Made by a program: the position numbers and the translations under genes. The notes beneath the pieces are model-generated. The model made no database searches. It had not been told where the DNA came from and saw only the letters and a program-made list of their open reading frames with translations. From JAAFHB01 sp038236995 (GTDB taxonomy: Bacteria > Bacteroidota > Bacteroidia > Bacteroidales > Prolixibacteraceae), in assembly GCA_038236995.1 (NCBI GenBank), contig JBBRZE010000007.1, positions 1-64,000 of the forward strand: a stretch of DNA of 64,000 nt, written 5' to 3'. Positions within the stretch are counted from its first letter, which is position 1. Every line of letters starts with the position of its first letter. Positions 35,777 to 45,335 of this stretch are shown here, one piece after another.

Positions 35777-36952
35777 TTAGTTTATAATGATGGTTTCAGT
35801 TCTGCGGTTCATTGCGTGTTCAGCACTTGAGCAGTTAACACCATCGACACATTTATTTGTCAGTTGGCTTTCTCCAAAGGCTTGTGCATTTACCCTGGAC
35901 ACACTAACACCATTATTCACAAGAAAATCAATAACTGATTTCCCACGTTTCTCAGATAGTTTCATGTTATAACTGGCTGGTCCCCGCGAATCTGTATGTG
36001 ATTTTATTTCAACATTTACAGAGGGATTTTCAATCATATCATCGGCCAGTTTTTCGAGATTTGCTTGATCTTGTCTGTTCAGCTCCCATTTGTCAAACCC
36101 AAAATAAACATTGTAAACATGCCCGATAACTGCATTTTCAACATTACCTGGTTTTATTTGCTGTTTTTGTTGTTTGGGTTCAGGCTTTGGTTCTGGTTTA
36201 GGCTCTGATTTTGGAGCTTCGACAGTGGTTTCCGGCTTTTTCTTCTTTTTCGCACCAAAAGCGTACGAGAGTCCGGCATGTGTATATAATTTAGTTCCGA
36301 AAATATCTGATTCAGAATAACCTGGCTTAACATTTCCTGATATCATCTCTGTTCTGCGTCCGTCAAGGCGGTCAGTATTTACCCAGCTCCATTGTGTCCC
36401 TAAATTAAGCTGTATCTGATCGCTTATACGGTACGAAAGACCGGTTCCCAATGGAATAGTCGGCAGTTTCCAATGCTCATCAATTAATGAATTTACCCCT
36501 GCTTTCTTCCATAAGTGTGAAGCACCGATACCGATTTTCGCATACCAGTACATCTTTCGTTCTAACTTATTTTTCGAGAGTAGGTTCGTAAGATTCCATA
36601 CAGTATTTAGATTGTACTCATTTATCTCTGTTTTGAAATCAGCAATGGGCCTGGAATCGTATTTCCATGAACCCGTAAGATTTGAATAGTTCCACATTGC
36701 TTCTAAACCAATGACATGGGAGAAATTTTTTTTAGCAGACGCCCCAAATCCAAGATTCATCTCACTTTTCCAATGATTAAAATGATTAAAACGAGCGTTT
36801 TTGTACATGTTATACTCACCCGTAAAACTTGCTACTCCTGCGCTAACTCCAATTTCCCAGTTTTTATAAGGCTCAGGACTCTTTTTTTCCTGAGCAACAG
36901 CTAATGTGAAACACAGAAAAAGAGTTAGTAGATTTATAATTAGTTTTTTCAT
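35777..36952 (-). CDS. OmpA-family outer-membrane protein
   Basis: A 391-residue envelope protein with signal peptide (LLTLFLCFTLAVAQ, cut ~21), an N-terminal outer-membrane beta-barrel (about 30-230) and a Pro/Glu/Lys linker (repeated PEPK, about 245-260). The C-terminal OmpA domain (about 270-391) contains the peptidoglycan-binding pattern VEIKSHTDSRGPASYNMKLSEKRGKSVIDFLV and the ending RRTETIII. It anchors the outer membrane to peptidoglycan. The insertion CVDGVNCSSAEH with two Cys near the C-terminus probably forms a disulphide. Leftward single gene facing the regulator. Confidence 0.93.
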   Translation of the reverse strand: MKKLIINLLTLFLCFTLAVAQEKKSPEPYKNWEIGVSAGVASFTGEYNMYKNARFNHFNHWKSEMNLGFGASAKKNFSHVIGLEAMWNYSNLTGSWKYDSRPIADFKTEINEYNLNTVWNLTNLLSKNKLERKMYWYAKIGIGASHLWKKAGVNSLIDEHWKLPTIPLGTGLSYRISDQIQLNLGTQWSWVNTDRLDGRRTEMISGNVKPGYSESDIFGTKLYTHAGLSYAFGAKKKKKPETTVEAPKSEPKPEPKPEPKQQKQQIKPGNVENAVIGHVYNVYFGFDKWELNRQDQANLEKLADDMIENPSVNVEIKSHTDSRGPASYNMKLSEKRGKSVIDFLVNNGVSVSRVNAQAFGESQLTNKCVDGVNCSSAEHAMNRRTETIIIN

Positions 36953-37017
36953 TTTAATACAGTCTTCGGGTACTAAATCTTAAACGTTTGCATTGAGAAA
37001 AGGTTCATATTTTTTAA

Positions 37018-37025
37018 CAAATGTA
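37018..37025 (-). promoter_or_regulatory. -7 promoter box for the OmpA-family gene
   Basis: The minus strand reads TACATTTG (TAnnTTTG), 65 bases before the ATG at 36952. No clear -33 element. Confidence 0.4.
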
Positions 37026-37453
37026 CCTGAAAAAACGGATTTATTTAAATAAGTGTAAAATAATAATTTATGCAGTGTAAATAAATTATAGCAAAAGCGA
37101 CTTATTGCGATTGTTTTGCAGGGTGATCAATTTTTCTTCATCAAAATATTTTAGCAATACGCACTAATTTTTAAAATATTTTTAATCAAAGATTAAATAT
37201 TTTTCATAAGTTCGCATAAGAGAGTGTTTTAAATGATTATTTTAAAGGCCGATTGTGGTATTTAAAAATTTCCACTTGAAAACTTGAAATATCAGCGTGC
37301 TAAAACTTGTTTAACTGGACTTTAATCGAAGCAAATTTTATAATCATTTTTATCAGAACAAGAAGATGATTTTTTAATATAAATTAGTGTTTCTGTCGGT
37401 CATCAAAAAATGGCTTTGTTTCAAATATTGCGTATTATTTTTTATCAAATCAT

Positions 37454-37468
37454 GTTATAACGTATAAC
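37454..37468. promoter_or_regulatory. 15-bp palindrome before the DUF5107 gene
   Basis: GTTATAACGTATAAC has perfect 6-base arms (GTTATA and TATAAC) around ACG and ends 17 bases before the ATG at 37486. Its position suits a repressor operator controlling the secreted-protein cluster. The regulator is unknown; the ROK protein encoded downstream is one candidate. Confidence 0.4.
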
Positions 37469-37485
37469 CTATTCATTTTAACTTT

Positions 37486-40400
37486 ATGAAAAAAATACGA
37501 AGTTTTTTGATAATAGCCATTTATTCGGCCTGTTCAATTCCTGTTTCAGCCCAGACTTCATTCATTTCAGAAAAACAAATTCCTCTTGTAACCTATTCTT
37601 TTTCAGATCAGGATCCAATACCCCAAATTGGAAAAATCTATCCGTATTCCCGTTTTGAAGGTTATTCTGATAAAGGACTCATGCATAACTGGAAAATGGT
37701 AGAAATGGAGAATGATTATATCAAACTTTGGATTACACCTGAGATTGGCGGTAAAATCTGGGGTGCTGTTGAGAAATCAACCGGAAAAGAGTTTATTTAT
37801 TACAATCATGCCGTGAAATTTCGTGATGTAGCCATGCGCGGACCCTGGACTTCCGGAGGACTTGAGTTGAATTTCGGGGTAATTGGTCATGCACCAACAT
37901 GTTCCTCACCTGTTGATTATGTCGTGCGTAAAAACGACGACGGCAGTGTTAGCTGTTTTGTGGGAGCAATTGACCTTCCTTCACGCACACGCTGGAGCGT
38001 AGAGGTCAATTTACCCAAAGATAAAGCCTATTTCACCACACGTTCTGTATGGGACAATTCTACCTTGCTCGAGCAAGCGTATTACCATTGGATGAACCTC
38101 GGAATTAAAACCGCCGGCAACCTGGAATATACCTTCCCGGGAAATTATTTCCTGGGACATGATGGGAAACATTCACCATGGTCAACGGATGAACAAGGCC
38201 GGAAGATCAATTTTTATGAGAACAACAACTTCGGAAGCTACAAATCATACCATGTGTTTGGTGAAGCAACAGGCTTTTATGGAGCGTACTGGCATAACGA
38301 TGATTTCGGATTTGTACATTACTCGACTTATGATGATAAGCCCGGTAAGAAAGTCTGGATCTGGGGTTTGTCGGATCAGGGAATGATATGGGACAAATTG
38401 CTCACTGATACTGATGGGCAGTATACAGAAATTCAGTCGGGCAGGTTATTTAACCAGGCCGCAGGTGAGAGTAGTAATACCCCTTTCAAAAACAGGGGAT
38501 TTGCTTCGGGATCAACTGACGAATGGACTGAATACTGGTTTCCGGTTAAAGGTACCAACGGACTTAAAAGTGCTCTTCCTTCGGGATCTATAAATATTCA
38601 GCAACAAGGAGATACTGTTAAATTATGGTTTTGCCCTAATGAGAAAACAGATGGACTAATTGAAGTCAGGAACGGCAATGAAGTCGTTTTCGCGAAAGAA
38701 ATTCATTCAAATCCGATGCAGGTTTTCACAAATTCATTTGCGTATAAAGGAAAAGGAACCAATAATAACCTAAGCGTCTGGTTGAAAAATGAATTGCTAT
38801 TCGAAACCAACCGGGATAAATACCTTCTTAAACGTCCTGTTGAATCGCCCGCCGGATTTAATTGGGAATCAGCATATGGCCATTACACGAAAGGCAAAGA
38901 ACAGGAACGGCAACGGTTGTATAAAACAGCAGGGGCGGAATACACAAAGGCGTTGGCAGTTGAACCTTGGTTTGTGCCTGCATTGACAGGTATGGCCAAC
39001 CTTGCGTACCGGAAAACAGACTATTCAACCGCGATGGAATTTGCCTCAAAAGCACTTTCAGTTGATACGTATGATGCGGATGCCAATATGATCTTTGGGT
39101 TGGCAGGATTGGCACTGGGCGATACCACTGCAGCCATTGATGGTTTTTCAATTGCTTCTGCCGGTACTTCGCAACGAAGTGCGGCTTATAATGCGCTCGC
39201 TTCGATTTTTCTAAGCAGGAATGATTTCCGGAAAGCTCTTTCATATGCTGACAAAAGCCTGTTGTATAACCAATTGGGATCTGATGCCATTCAAGCAAAG
39301 ATTTTATGTCTACGAAAACTGGGGATGGTTAAAGAAGCAGGTAATGTAATAACTAATTTAGAATTGAAGGACCCACTAAACCATTTTATACGGTTTGAAA
39401 GATTTTTGGTAGAATCTTCTTCTGAGAACAAAACTCAGGTTCAAGCACATATTACCAGCGAAATGCCACATGAAACTTATCTTGAATATGCCGTGTGGTA
39501 TTACCGGAACGGACAATTGACAGATGCATTGACGATTCTTCAACTGGCACCTGGTGATCATCCGGTTGTTTTGCTTTGGAAAGGCTATCTGAATCATCTT
39601 TTGGGGAAAGAGGATATCGCCAAAGCTACCATTGCAAAAGCATTCCAGACCAGTCCCTTGTTCGTATTTCCTTTCAGGATAGAAACCCTGAAACCGTTGG
39701 AATGGGCGCTATCCATTTCTGATAACTGGAAAATTAAATATTACACCGGACTTGTTTACCTGAATGCAGGTAATGAAAATAAAGGTTCTGATTTATGGAA
39801 CAGTTGTGGTAATCAACCCGATTTCTTTCCGTTTTACATCGCTCGTTCCCAACTTGCTAATGCAGAAAGTAAGCAAAGTCAATCTGATGTTGAAAGAGTG
39901 CTGGAACTTGGAGGGAATAACTGGCGTGCCGGTTTGTTTGCTTCTCAATTTTTTATGGGTAAGGGCGACCTGCTAAAGGCAGAAGAACTTGGCCGTGATT
40001 TTTATAAAAAGAATCCTCAAAACTATATTCTTGGTTTACATTATGCCAAAATTTTGGAAATGAACCATAAATATTCAGAATGCGTGAGTTTACTTCTAAA
40101 AATCAAGGTTCTGCCGAACGAAGGAGCCACTGATGGACGCACATTATGGCGGAATGCGAACATTGGAAATGCACTGGATTTGATGAAGACCCAAAAATAC
40201 CGGAAAGCACTCGAAAGTATTGGCAATGCCCGGCAATGGCCTGAAAATCTGGGAGTGGGGAAACCCTATACGCCAGATGAACGGCTTGAAGATTTTATCT
40301 CACTTCAATGTTATAAAAAACTAAAAGACAATCGGTCAGCTGGTGAGATGCAGAACAAAATCGCAGGGGATGCGATTCTTCAGAACTTATCATTCAATGA

Positions 40401-40662
40401 AAACGACTTCCTGACAGCCTGGCTGTTAAAAGAGGAAGGGAATAAATCAGAAAGCGACAAGATAATGAAAGAGTTAATTGCGAAGAATCCTTTATCCAAA
40501 AGTATTCAGTGGTGTAATGCTGTTTATTCCGGCGACCGCGCAAAAGCTGGAATCTTTCAAACTGAGATGATCGAAAATGACCGTTTTACCTTTTTCCTGA
40601 ATCTAATGTTTGGTGATCCACGTATATTGGAATCACAGATACCAACTAAAAATCCAAAGTAG
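37486..40662 (+). CDS. Secreted DUF5107 protein with TPR repeats
   Basis: A 1058-residue exported protein with signal peptide (IIAIYSACSIPVSAQ, cut ~23). The N-terminal DUF5107 domain (about 35-330) resembles a galactose-mutarotase-like beta-sandwich: MVEMENDYIKLWITPEIGGKIWGAVEK and GLELNFGVIGHAPT are typical. A second beta region (about 365-450) precedes about 550 residues of tetratricopeptide-like helices (for example PWFVPALTGMANLAYRKTDYSTAMEFASKAL). DUF5107-TPR proteins are found near glycan-degradation genes but their activity is unknown to me. It is first in a run of four rightward exported-protein genes. Confidence 0.85.
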   Translation: MKKIRSFLIIAIYSACSIPVSAQTSFISEKQIPLVTYSFSDQDPIPQIGKIYPYSRFEGYSDKGLMHNWKMVEMENDYIKLWITPEIGGKIWGAVEKSTGKEFIYYNHAVKFRDVAMRGPWTSGGLELNFGVIGHAPTCSSPVDYVVRKNDDGSVSCFVGAIDLPSRTRWSVEVNLPKDKAYFTTRSVWDNSTLLEQAYYHWMNLGIKTAGNLEYTFPGNYFLGHDGKHSPWSTDEQGRKINFYENNNFGSYKSYHVFGEATGFYGAYWHNDDFGFVHYSTYDDKPGKKVWIWGLSDQGMIWDKLLTDTDGQYTEIQSGRLFNQAAGESSNTPFKNRGFASGSTDEWTEYWFPVKGTNGLKSALPSGSINIQQQGDTVKLWFCPNEKTDGLIEVRNGNEVVFAKEIHSNPMQVFTNSFAYKGKGTNNNLSVWLKNELLFETNRDKYLLKRPVESPAGFNWESAYGHYTKGKEQERQRLYKTAGAEYTKALAVEPWFVPALTGMANLAYRKTDYSTAMEFASKALSVDTYDADANMIFGLAGLALGDTTAAIDGFSIASAGTSQRSAAYNALASIFLSRNDFRKALSYADKSLLYNQLGSDAIQAKILCLRKLGMVKEAGNVITNLELKDPLNHFIRFERFLVESSSENKTQVQAHITSEMPHETYLEYAVWYYRNGQLTDALTILQLAPGDHPVVLLWKGYLNHLLGKEDIAKATIAKAFQTSPLFVFPFRIETLKPLEWALSISDNWKIKYYTGLVYLNAGNENKGSDLWNSCGNQPDFFPFYIARSQLANAESKQSQSDVERVLELGGNNWRAGLFASQFFMGKGDLLKAEELGRDFYKKNPQNYILGLHYAKILEMNHKYSECVSLLLKIKVLPNEGATDGRTLWRNANIGNALDLMKTQKYRKALESIGNARQWPENLGVGKPYTPDERLEDFISLQCYKKLKDNRSAGEMQNKIAGDAILQNLSFNENDFLTAWLLKEEGNKSESDKIMKELIAKNPLSKSIQWCNAVYSGDRAKAGIFQTEMIENDRFTFFLNLMFGDPRILESQIPTKNPK

Positions 40663-40700
40663 CGTGTAAAAAGAATATTCAATTCCTAAATTAATGAACT

Positions 40701-43373
40701 ATGAAAACTTCAATCTGGAGCACAATTTCGTTATTAATGGTTTTTTATTTTTTGATTACCGGCTCCGCTAATGCCCAACAATTAAATGATTATTCATTTA
40801 AGGGGTCATCCGGTCCGCTCGAGAATGCGATTCGGACGGATGTCCAGTTCAATGGATATACAAATTACTGGCACAATGATTACAAGGAGTGGATCCGTTA
40901 CGGGAATTTGTTTAAAATGAGCATTCCTAATGTTGGCAACAATATCGCCCAAAGTAAAATTGATATAGCTGAAGACTTGCAGGTTCCCGGGTTATCGGTT
41001 CAGGAAGGGTTCCTGAGTGGCTTGTTTTCGGGTGAATATAAAATCATAGAAGCTCCTTCGCTGAAGGAATTGGAAGAATCAATCGGTTCCGGCAATATTT
41101 TGGTTTTCACAAACCCTGCTTCGGAAGCGGGGAAAAAGCTAATGGAGAAATACGTCCCGGATAGTTTATTGAAAAAGCAATTGAAAAGCTATCAGTATGG
41201 AGCTGTTGATTTTGAAGAAGTCAATGCTTTTTATCTTGAAAACGGTGCAAAGAAAATTTTTGTAGTGTCGTCAACAGATAGTTCGTTACTCAAAAAGGTA
41301 AAAGAACTTCTTGAAAGTACGAAGAAAATCCTTGCAGAATACGATCTTCATAAGGGGATGTTTGGCGCCGAAACTCTTTTAAAAAGTGTGACTTGTGTAC
41401 AAGGACATCCGCTCGAACTGATCGGAAAGGGGATGAACGAAGGAAATACCTGGTTTGTATTTAGCGGATACATGGATTTCTGGATGAAAGATGAATTGGC
41501 CGGTTGGATGAGTAAAGCCAATCTGCCAGTTGTTGCCGATGTTGGATTTTCGCCGATCTATGGTTGTAAAGATTATAAGGGATTGCAGGTGCAGGATATG
41601 ATTACCAAACAATCGTGGATTGATTATGCGCATGATAAAAGCGGATACGTTTTCAGGCCAGTCTATGATGCTGAAAGTGACCCTTATCATTACGACGGAT
41701 ACATTGCGACCGAAGGGAATAAGAAACAGATTGATAACGAGAATGTTCCTTTTATTTCCAATACCGGTTCATTCGAAGGTGACCTGATTCCAAGTATGGT
41801 TTTATTCATCAAAAAAGGAGAAAAATTGACCCGCGATTTAATGTGGGAGGCCATCATGGACCGGAGAGAGGTAGCTATTTTGAATCAGGGTAAGATGATG
41901 GGGCCGGCTCTTTATCGAAATGCTTTGCAGATGCTATTGCTGGACCGCGTTTACCTGGAAGATTACTTTGGCGATAAAATTGATATACAGGCTGAAGTTG
42001 AAGACTATAATCTAAGGGTTACAATTTCGAATACCTATTCACATGCTGTTTCAGGGAACCTGGATATTCAGCTTCCCCCCGAGGTAAAGGCAGATGAACC
42101 AATTGTTTCAGCATTAAATTTACCTGCCAATAGTTCTAAAACAATTGTCATAAAGATTCGACCTCTGGCCAGCGGGATGAATACTACCAATCCAATTGTT
42201 GCCGGTTTTAAATGGAGTGACAAGCAGAAAATGACGATGGCGATTCTTGATATGCCGCCAGCCATTTCGGTTCATCGGTTACTTTATGGTCATGCTCCAG
42301 CCGTGAAATACCCGGTCAGTATTCATAATTTTTCAAGTAGTGTCCCTTTCCCGGTGCAGGTGCAGGTATTTGCAAAAGAGAAACCTGGGAAAGCTGTTTT
42401 CACTGCGAATCAAAATAATACGGCTACGCTGGGTAAATATCAGGATATGCTCTTTGACCTTAAATTGGCTGCCGGAGATTATTGGGTGAAAGTTTCTGCA
42501 TTGGGCGTTGAAACAACCAGCCAGTTAGGTGTTGGTAAAGCAGAAGGTGCTGCGCGTGCCTATGCAGTTGATTTGAACAGCGATGGTGTGAATGAATTCA
42601 GGCTCGAAAATGACAGCGTGCAGGTAACACTGTTGTCGACCGGAGCGCGGGTCATCGAATATATTGTAAAAAGCAGAAAGGATAATCTGCTTTTCAAACT
42701 TTGGCCAGAAAAATCAATTGATGACAGACGTCCGTTCAGGGATAGAGGTTATTACCCTTACGGAGGATTTGAAGATTTTCTCGGGCAGGGAAGTATGGAA
42801 ACGCATAAGGTTTATGATGCCACGCTGGTTCAGGACAAAGGCGATTTTGTACAGGTTAAAATGGTGGCTGATTATTTTGGGAACAGGCTTGAAAAGACAT
42901 TTACGCTGTATGGCAATTCCCCCTTGCTTGAAATAAGATTCGCATTGACCTTCAAAAATCCGGAAGCAAATGTAATTGGGCCGCAACCTATACTTGAATT
43001 GGGTGCCGTTCATGGGACTGAAGATGTGTTTACTGTTCCGACAGTTGATGGTTTGGAGCAATATCGGATGAAACCGGAAAGATATTACGGCCATTTATTC
43101 ACCTTGAAAGAGGGGTGGAATGCAGGGTATGATGAAAAAGAAGATATTACATTTGTTGGAGCTTATCCTGTAACCCAACCACATTTCCTTCATATGTGGA
43201 TGAACCATCCGAGCAATGGCGATGCGCACTATTACTACACTGAATTTCAGCCTTGGGTACCAATCACACAGAAAAGTACGATGTATTTTTCATACTATAT
43301 ATGGGGAGCTGGCGGTCCATGGGAAAATGGGGTGAAAGAACTGCGAAAAAGAAATTTGATTTCTGAAAGATAA
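40701..43373 (+). CDS. Uncharacterised 890-residue secreted protein
   Basis: Signal peptide MKTSIWSTISLLMVFYFLITGSANAQ (cut ~26). The mature protein seems to have at least three parts: an N-terminal region (about 30-420) with mixed alpha/beta segments (ILVFTNPASEAGKKLMEKYV, NGAKKIFVVSSTDSS, NLPVVADVGFSPIYG); a middle part with two Ig-like beta-sandwiches (about 430-610); and a C-terminal beta-rich domain (about 620-880) starting DLNSDGVNEFRLENDSVQVTLLSTGARVIEYIV, which recalls mutarotase-like C-terminal modules of glycosidases. No catalytic family is recognised. It lies 38 bp after the DUF5107 gene. Confidence 0.7.
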   Translation: MKTSIWSTISLLMVFYFLITGSANAQQLNDYSFKGSSGPLENAIRTDVQFNGYTNYWHNDYKEWIRYGNLFKMSIPNVGNNIAQSKIDIAEDLQVPGLSVQEGFLSGLFSGEYKIIEAPSLKELEESIGSGNILVFTNPASEAGKKLMEKYVPDSLLKKQLKSYQYGAVDFEEVNAFYLENGAKKIFVVSSTDSSLLKKVKELLESTKKILAEYDLHKGMFGAETLLKSVTCVQGHPLELIGKGMNEGNTWFVFSGYMDFWMKDELAGWMSKANLPVVADVGFSPIYGCKDYKGLQVQDMITKQSWIDYAHDKSGYVFRPVYDAESDPYHYDGYIATEGNKKQIDNENVPFISNTGSFEGDLIPSMVLFIKKGEKLTRDLMWEAIMDRREVAILNQGKMMGPALYRNALQMLLLDRVYLEDYFGDKIDIQAEVEDYNLRVTISNTYSHAVSGNLDIQLPPEVKADEPIVSALNLPANSSKTIVIKIRPLASGMNTTNPIVAGFKWSDKQKMTMAILDMPPAISVHRLLYGHAPAVKYPVSIHNFSSSVPFPVQVQVFAKEKPGKAVFTANQNNTATLGKYQDMLFDLKLAAGDYWVKVSALGVETTSQLGVGKAEGAARAYAVDLNSDGVNEFRLENDSVQVTLLSTGARVIEYIVKSRKDNLLFKLWPEKSIDDRRPFRDRGYYPYGGFEDFLGQGSMETHKVYDATLVQDKGDFVQVKMVADYFGNRLEKTFTLYGNSPLLEIRFALTFKNPEANVIGPQPILELGAVHGTEDVFTVPTVDGLEQYRMKPERYYGHLFTLKEGWNAGYDEKEDITFVGAYPVTQPHFLHMWMNHPSNGDAHYYYTEFQPWVPITQKSTMYFSYYIWGAGGPWENGVKELRKRNLISER

Positions 43374-43410
43374 TGTTGCATTTTCAAAATGAGAATTTAA
43401 ATATATACCT

Positions 43411-45243
43411 ATGAAGAACAATCATTTAATGAGGAGTCTCACATTTCTGATCCTCTTGCTGCTGGGTACCATAAACGGATTCAGTGCCGTTAAACAAGAA
43501 TTGAAAATTGGTAAGGTGGAGTTGGGATATCCGTGCCCGGCAATTCCATTCTACTTTGTAAAAGCTGAACTTGAACTTCCTTATCCGTCTATTATGGAAG
43601 TTGAAGTCGCCATAAACGGAAAGACGCTTCGGTTCACAAATCTGCATAAGGAAACCGATACAGAAGATTTGAATAAGCCTGTTTTAACACATCGTCCACC
43701 TTCGGGGGCAGGTCTTTCACAGGATAATTCCATTTATAATCGTCCGTATGTGATTGGCTGGGTAAAATGGGAACCTGGAATGAAATACGAGGTTAAAGTT
43801 ACCGTAAGGATGAAAAAAGAGGCGAAGAATTCTGATAATGACCTCTTTATTACAGCTTCAAAGACTATTAATGCACCACAGGGTTCTGAAGCTTTTGATC
43901 CGGCATGGAAAAAATATAAATCAGTTGTATTAAGCGAAACAGTAGGCATTGCAAGGAAGGCTGAGCCAACAGAGGTATTGCTGGCTTTTTATCCTGATGA
44001 GATAAAGGATCTGAAACGCGAAATTCGTGTGGCTTCCGTTGATCCTGAAACCCATCAATTGACAGAGGTTCCATGCCAGATTTTCGATATTCAGGAGTAC
44101 CTGAAAGAAGATGATCTTGCGCCCGATGCGAATGGTAAACCCACTCGTCAGGTTCCAATCTGGCTTCCTACGGTTACAGCCCGCCTGGCATTTCTTGCTG
44201 ATGTGCCTGCCAAAAGTAGCCGGGTTTTTCTGGTCTATTACAACAACGAAGCGGCGATGGCAAAGCCTTATATAACAGATCTTCATATGCAGGGTGATGC
44301 TCCGGGACTTCAAATTGACAATGATTTAATTTCAGTTGTCTTGCATCCTAATTCAGGCCACCTTGATCAAATATCATTAAAAAAGCGTCCTGATTTTCCT
44401 TTGTATCACAGGAAGGAAACAAATGGAGCCATTCATTGGAATCCGGAAATTTACACACCTCCAACGCCCTGGACGCACACGTCGGACTGGAAACCACCGC
44501 AGAATATGAAATCCTTTTCTGGACCTGTACTTGCATCAAGCGAGGTTTGGGGAAATCTGCGCGAGATACCGCAGGTCGATGCTTCGGTAAGGTATGAATT
44601 TTATCCGGGAAAACCTTATTTCATCAGCTCATCTGTCCTTCGAATCAATGAAACAGTGAATTGTCTGGCTTTGCGAAACGGTGAAATTGTAATCAAACGG
44701 GAATTGATTACCCATGCTGCATGGTACGACGTGGTGAGAGATTCAGTGATTAATTATGACGTAACCCAGATGCCCGATCTTACCGATTTAAAAATGGAGG
44801 ATGATGTTCCATGGATAACCTTCTATAACGAAAAGACGGGTGTCGGTTTTGCCGGTATTCAGCTAAGCTATGCCAATGCAGGGTTGGAATCTTCACCCCG
44901 GTTGCTTAATCCGTTCTTTTATATTACGGGTGGTCCATGGATCTACTGGGCCCGTGCGCTGTCGTTGAGTTTCCTCTCTTCGAATATGCAACAGATGATT
45001 CCGGCAATGAAGGGGAATGTTTTTTCAGAAAAATGGGCTTACCTGATTTATGAAACGGATAAAGGTGCAAAACCATATGCCCCTGTTATTGAATTACAAA
45101 AGAAATTGACCAATCCGTTAAGAATCCAACTGGTTGAAGAAGTCGATGACCGTGTTTCAAAGACTGTTACCGAAATTTTTATCGATAAAGGTAAAAGCGG
45201 TTGGGAAGGAAGGGAAACCGGCAAACATGCTACTGACAAATAG
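43411..45243 (+). CDS. Uncharacterised 610-residue secreted protein
   Basis: Signal peptide LTFLILLLLGTINGFSA (cut ~26). Residues ~30-155 look like a beta-sandwich (KIGKVELGYPCPAIPFYFVKAELELPYPSIMEVEVAINGK). Residues ~165-280 form a second beta module, and ~290-600 a larger beta-rich domain (GLQIDNDLISVVLHPNSGHLDQISLKKRPDFPLYHR) of the supersandwich look seen in mutarotases and some lyases. Tryptophan/His-rich loops (NPEIYTPPTPWTHTSDWKPP) may line a carbohydrate site. No named family is recognised. It is 37 bp after the 890-residue gene and followed by a long hairpin. Confidence 0.7.
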   Translation: MKNNHLMRSLTFLILLLLGTINGFSAVKQELKIGKVELGYPCPAIPFYFVKAELELPYPSIMEVEVAINGKTLRFTNLHKETDTEDLNKPVLTHRPPSGAGLSQDNSIYNRPYVIGWVKWEPGMKYEVKVTVRMKKEAKNSDNDLFITASKTINAPQGSEAFDPAWKKYKSVVLSETVGIARKAEPTEVLLAFYPDEIKDLKREIRVASVDPETHQLTEVPCQIFDIQEYLKEDDLAPDANGKPTRQVPIWLPTVTARLAFLADVPAKSSRVFLVYYNNEAAMAKPYITDLHMQGDAPGLQIDNDLISVVLHPNSGHLDQISLKKRPDFPLYHRKETNGAIHWNPEIYTPPTPWTHTSDWKPPQNMKSFSGPVLASSEVWGNLREIPQVDASVRYEFYPGKPYFISSSVLRINETVNCLALRNGEIVIKRELITHAAWYDVVRDSVINYDVTQMPDLTDLKMEDDVPWITFYNEKTGVGFAGIQLSYANAGLESSPRLLNPFFYITGGPWIYWARALSLSFLSSNMQQMIPAMKGNVFSEKWAYLIYETDKGAKPYAPVIELQKKLTNPLRIQLVEEVDDRVSKTVTEIFIDKGKSGWEGRETGKHATDK

Positions 45244-45269
45244 ATATAAGATTTAGTATATTTTAAAAG

Positions 45270-45314
45270 AAGGTCGTTTGAGCGGATAATAATTTATCGT
45301 TTCAAACGATCCTT
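45270..45314 (+). terminator. Long hairpin between the 610-residue and CBM9-like genes
   Basis: AAGGTCGTTTGA (45270-45281) pairs with TCAAACGATCCTT (45302-45314) with one bulge, and GATAA/TTATC extend it inward around a short loop. No clear T-run follows. It may act as a partial terminator or an mRNA-end stabiliser inside the cluster. Confidence 0.5.
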
Positions 45315-45335
45315 CAAACATTTATCATAGGCGTT

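Larger units (their letters stand above)
36953..37485. other. 533-bp divergent intergenic region
   Basis: Between ompA-like (leftward) and the DUF5107 gene (rightward). It contains a partial LacI-type palindrome (AAACGTTTGCAT at 36982-36993), a -7 box for the OmpA gene on the minus strand (TACATTTG, 37025-37018), the inverted repeat TTAATCAAAGATTAA (37182-37196), a single TTAATCG (37322-37328), and a 15-bp palindrome just before the DUF5107 gene (37454-37468). It is very AT-rich; no ORF is convincing. Confidence 0.65.
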
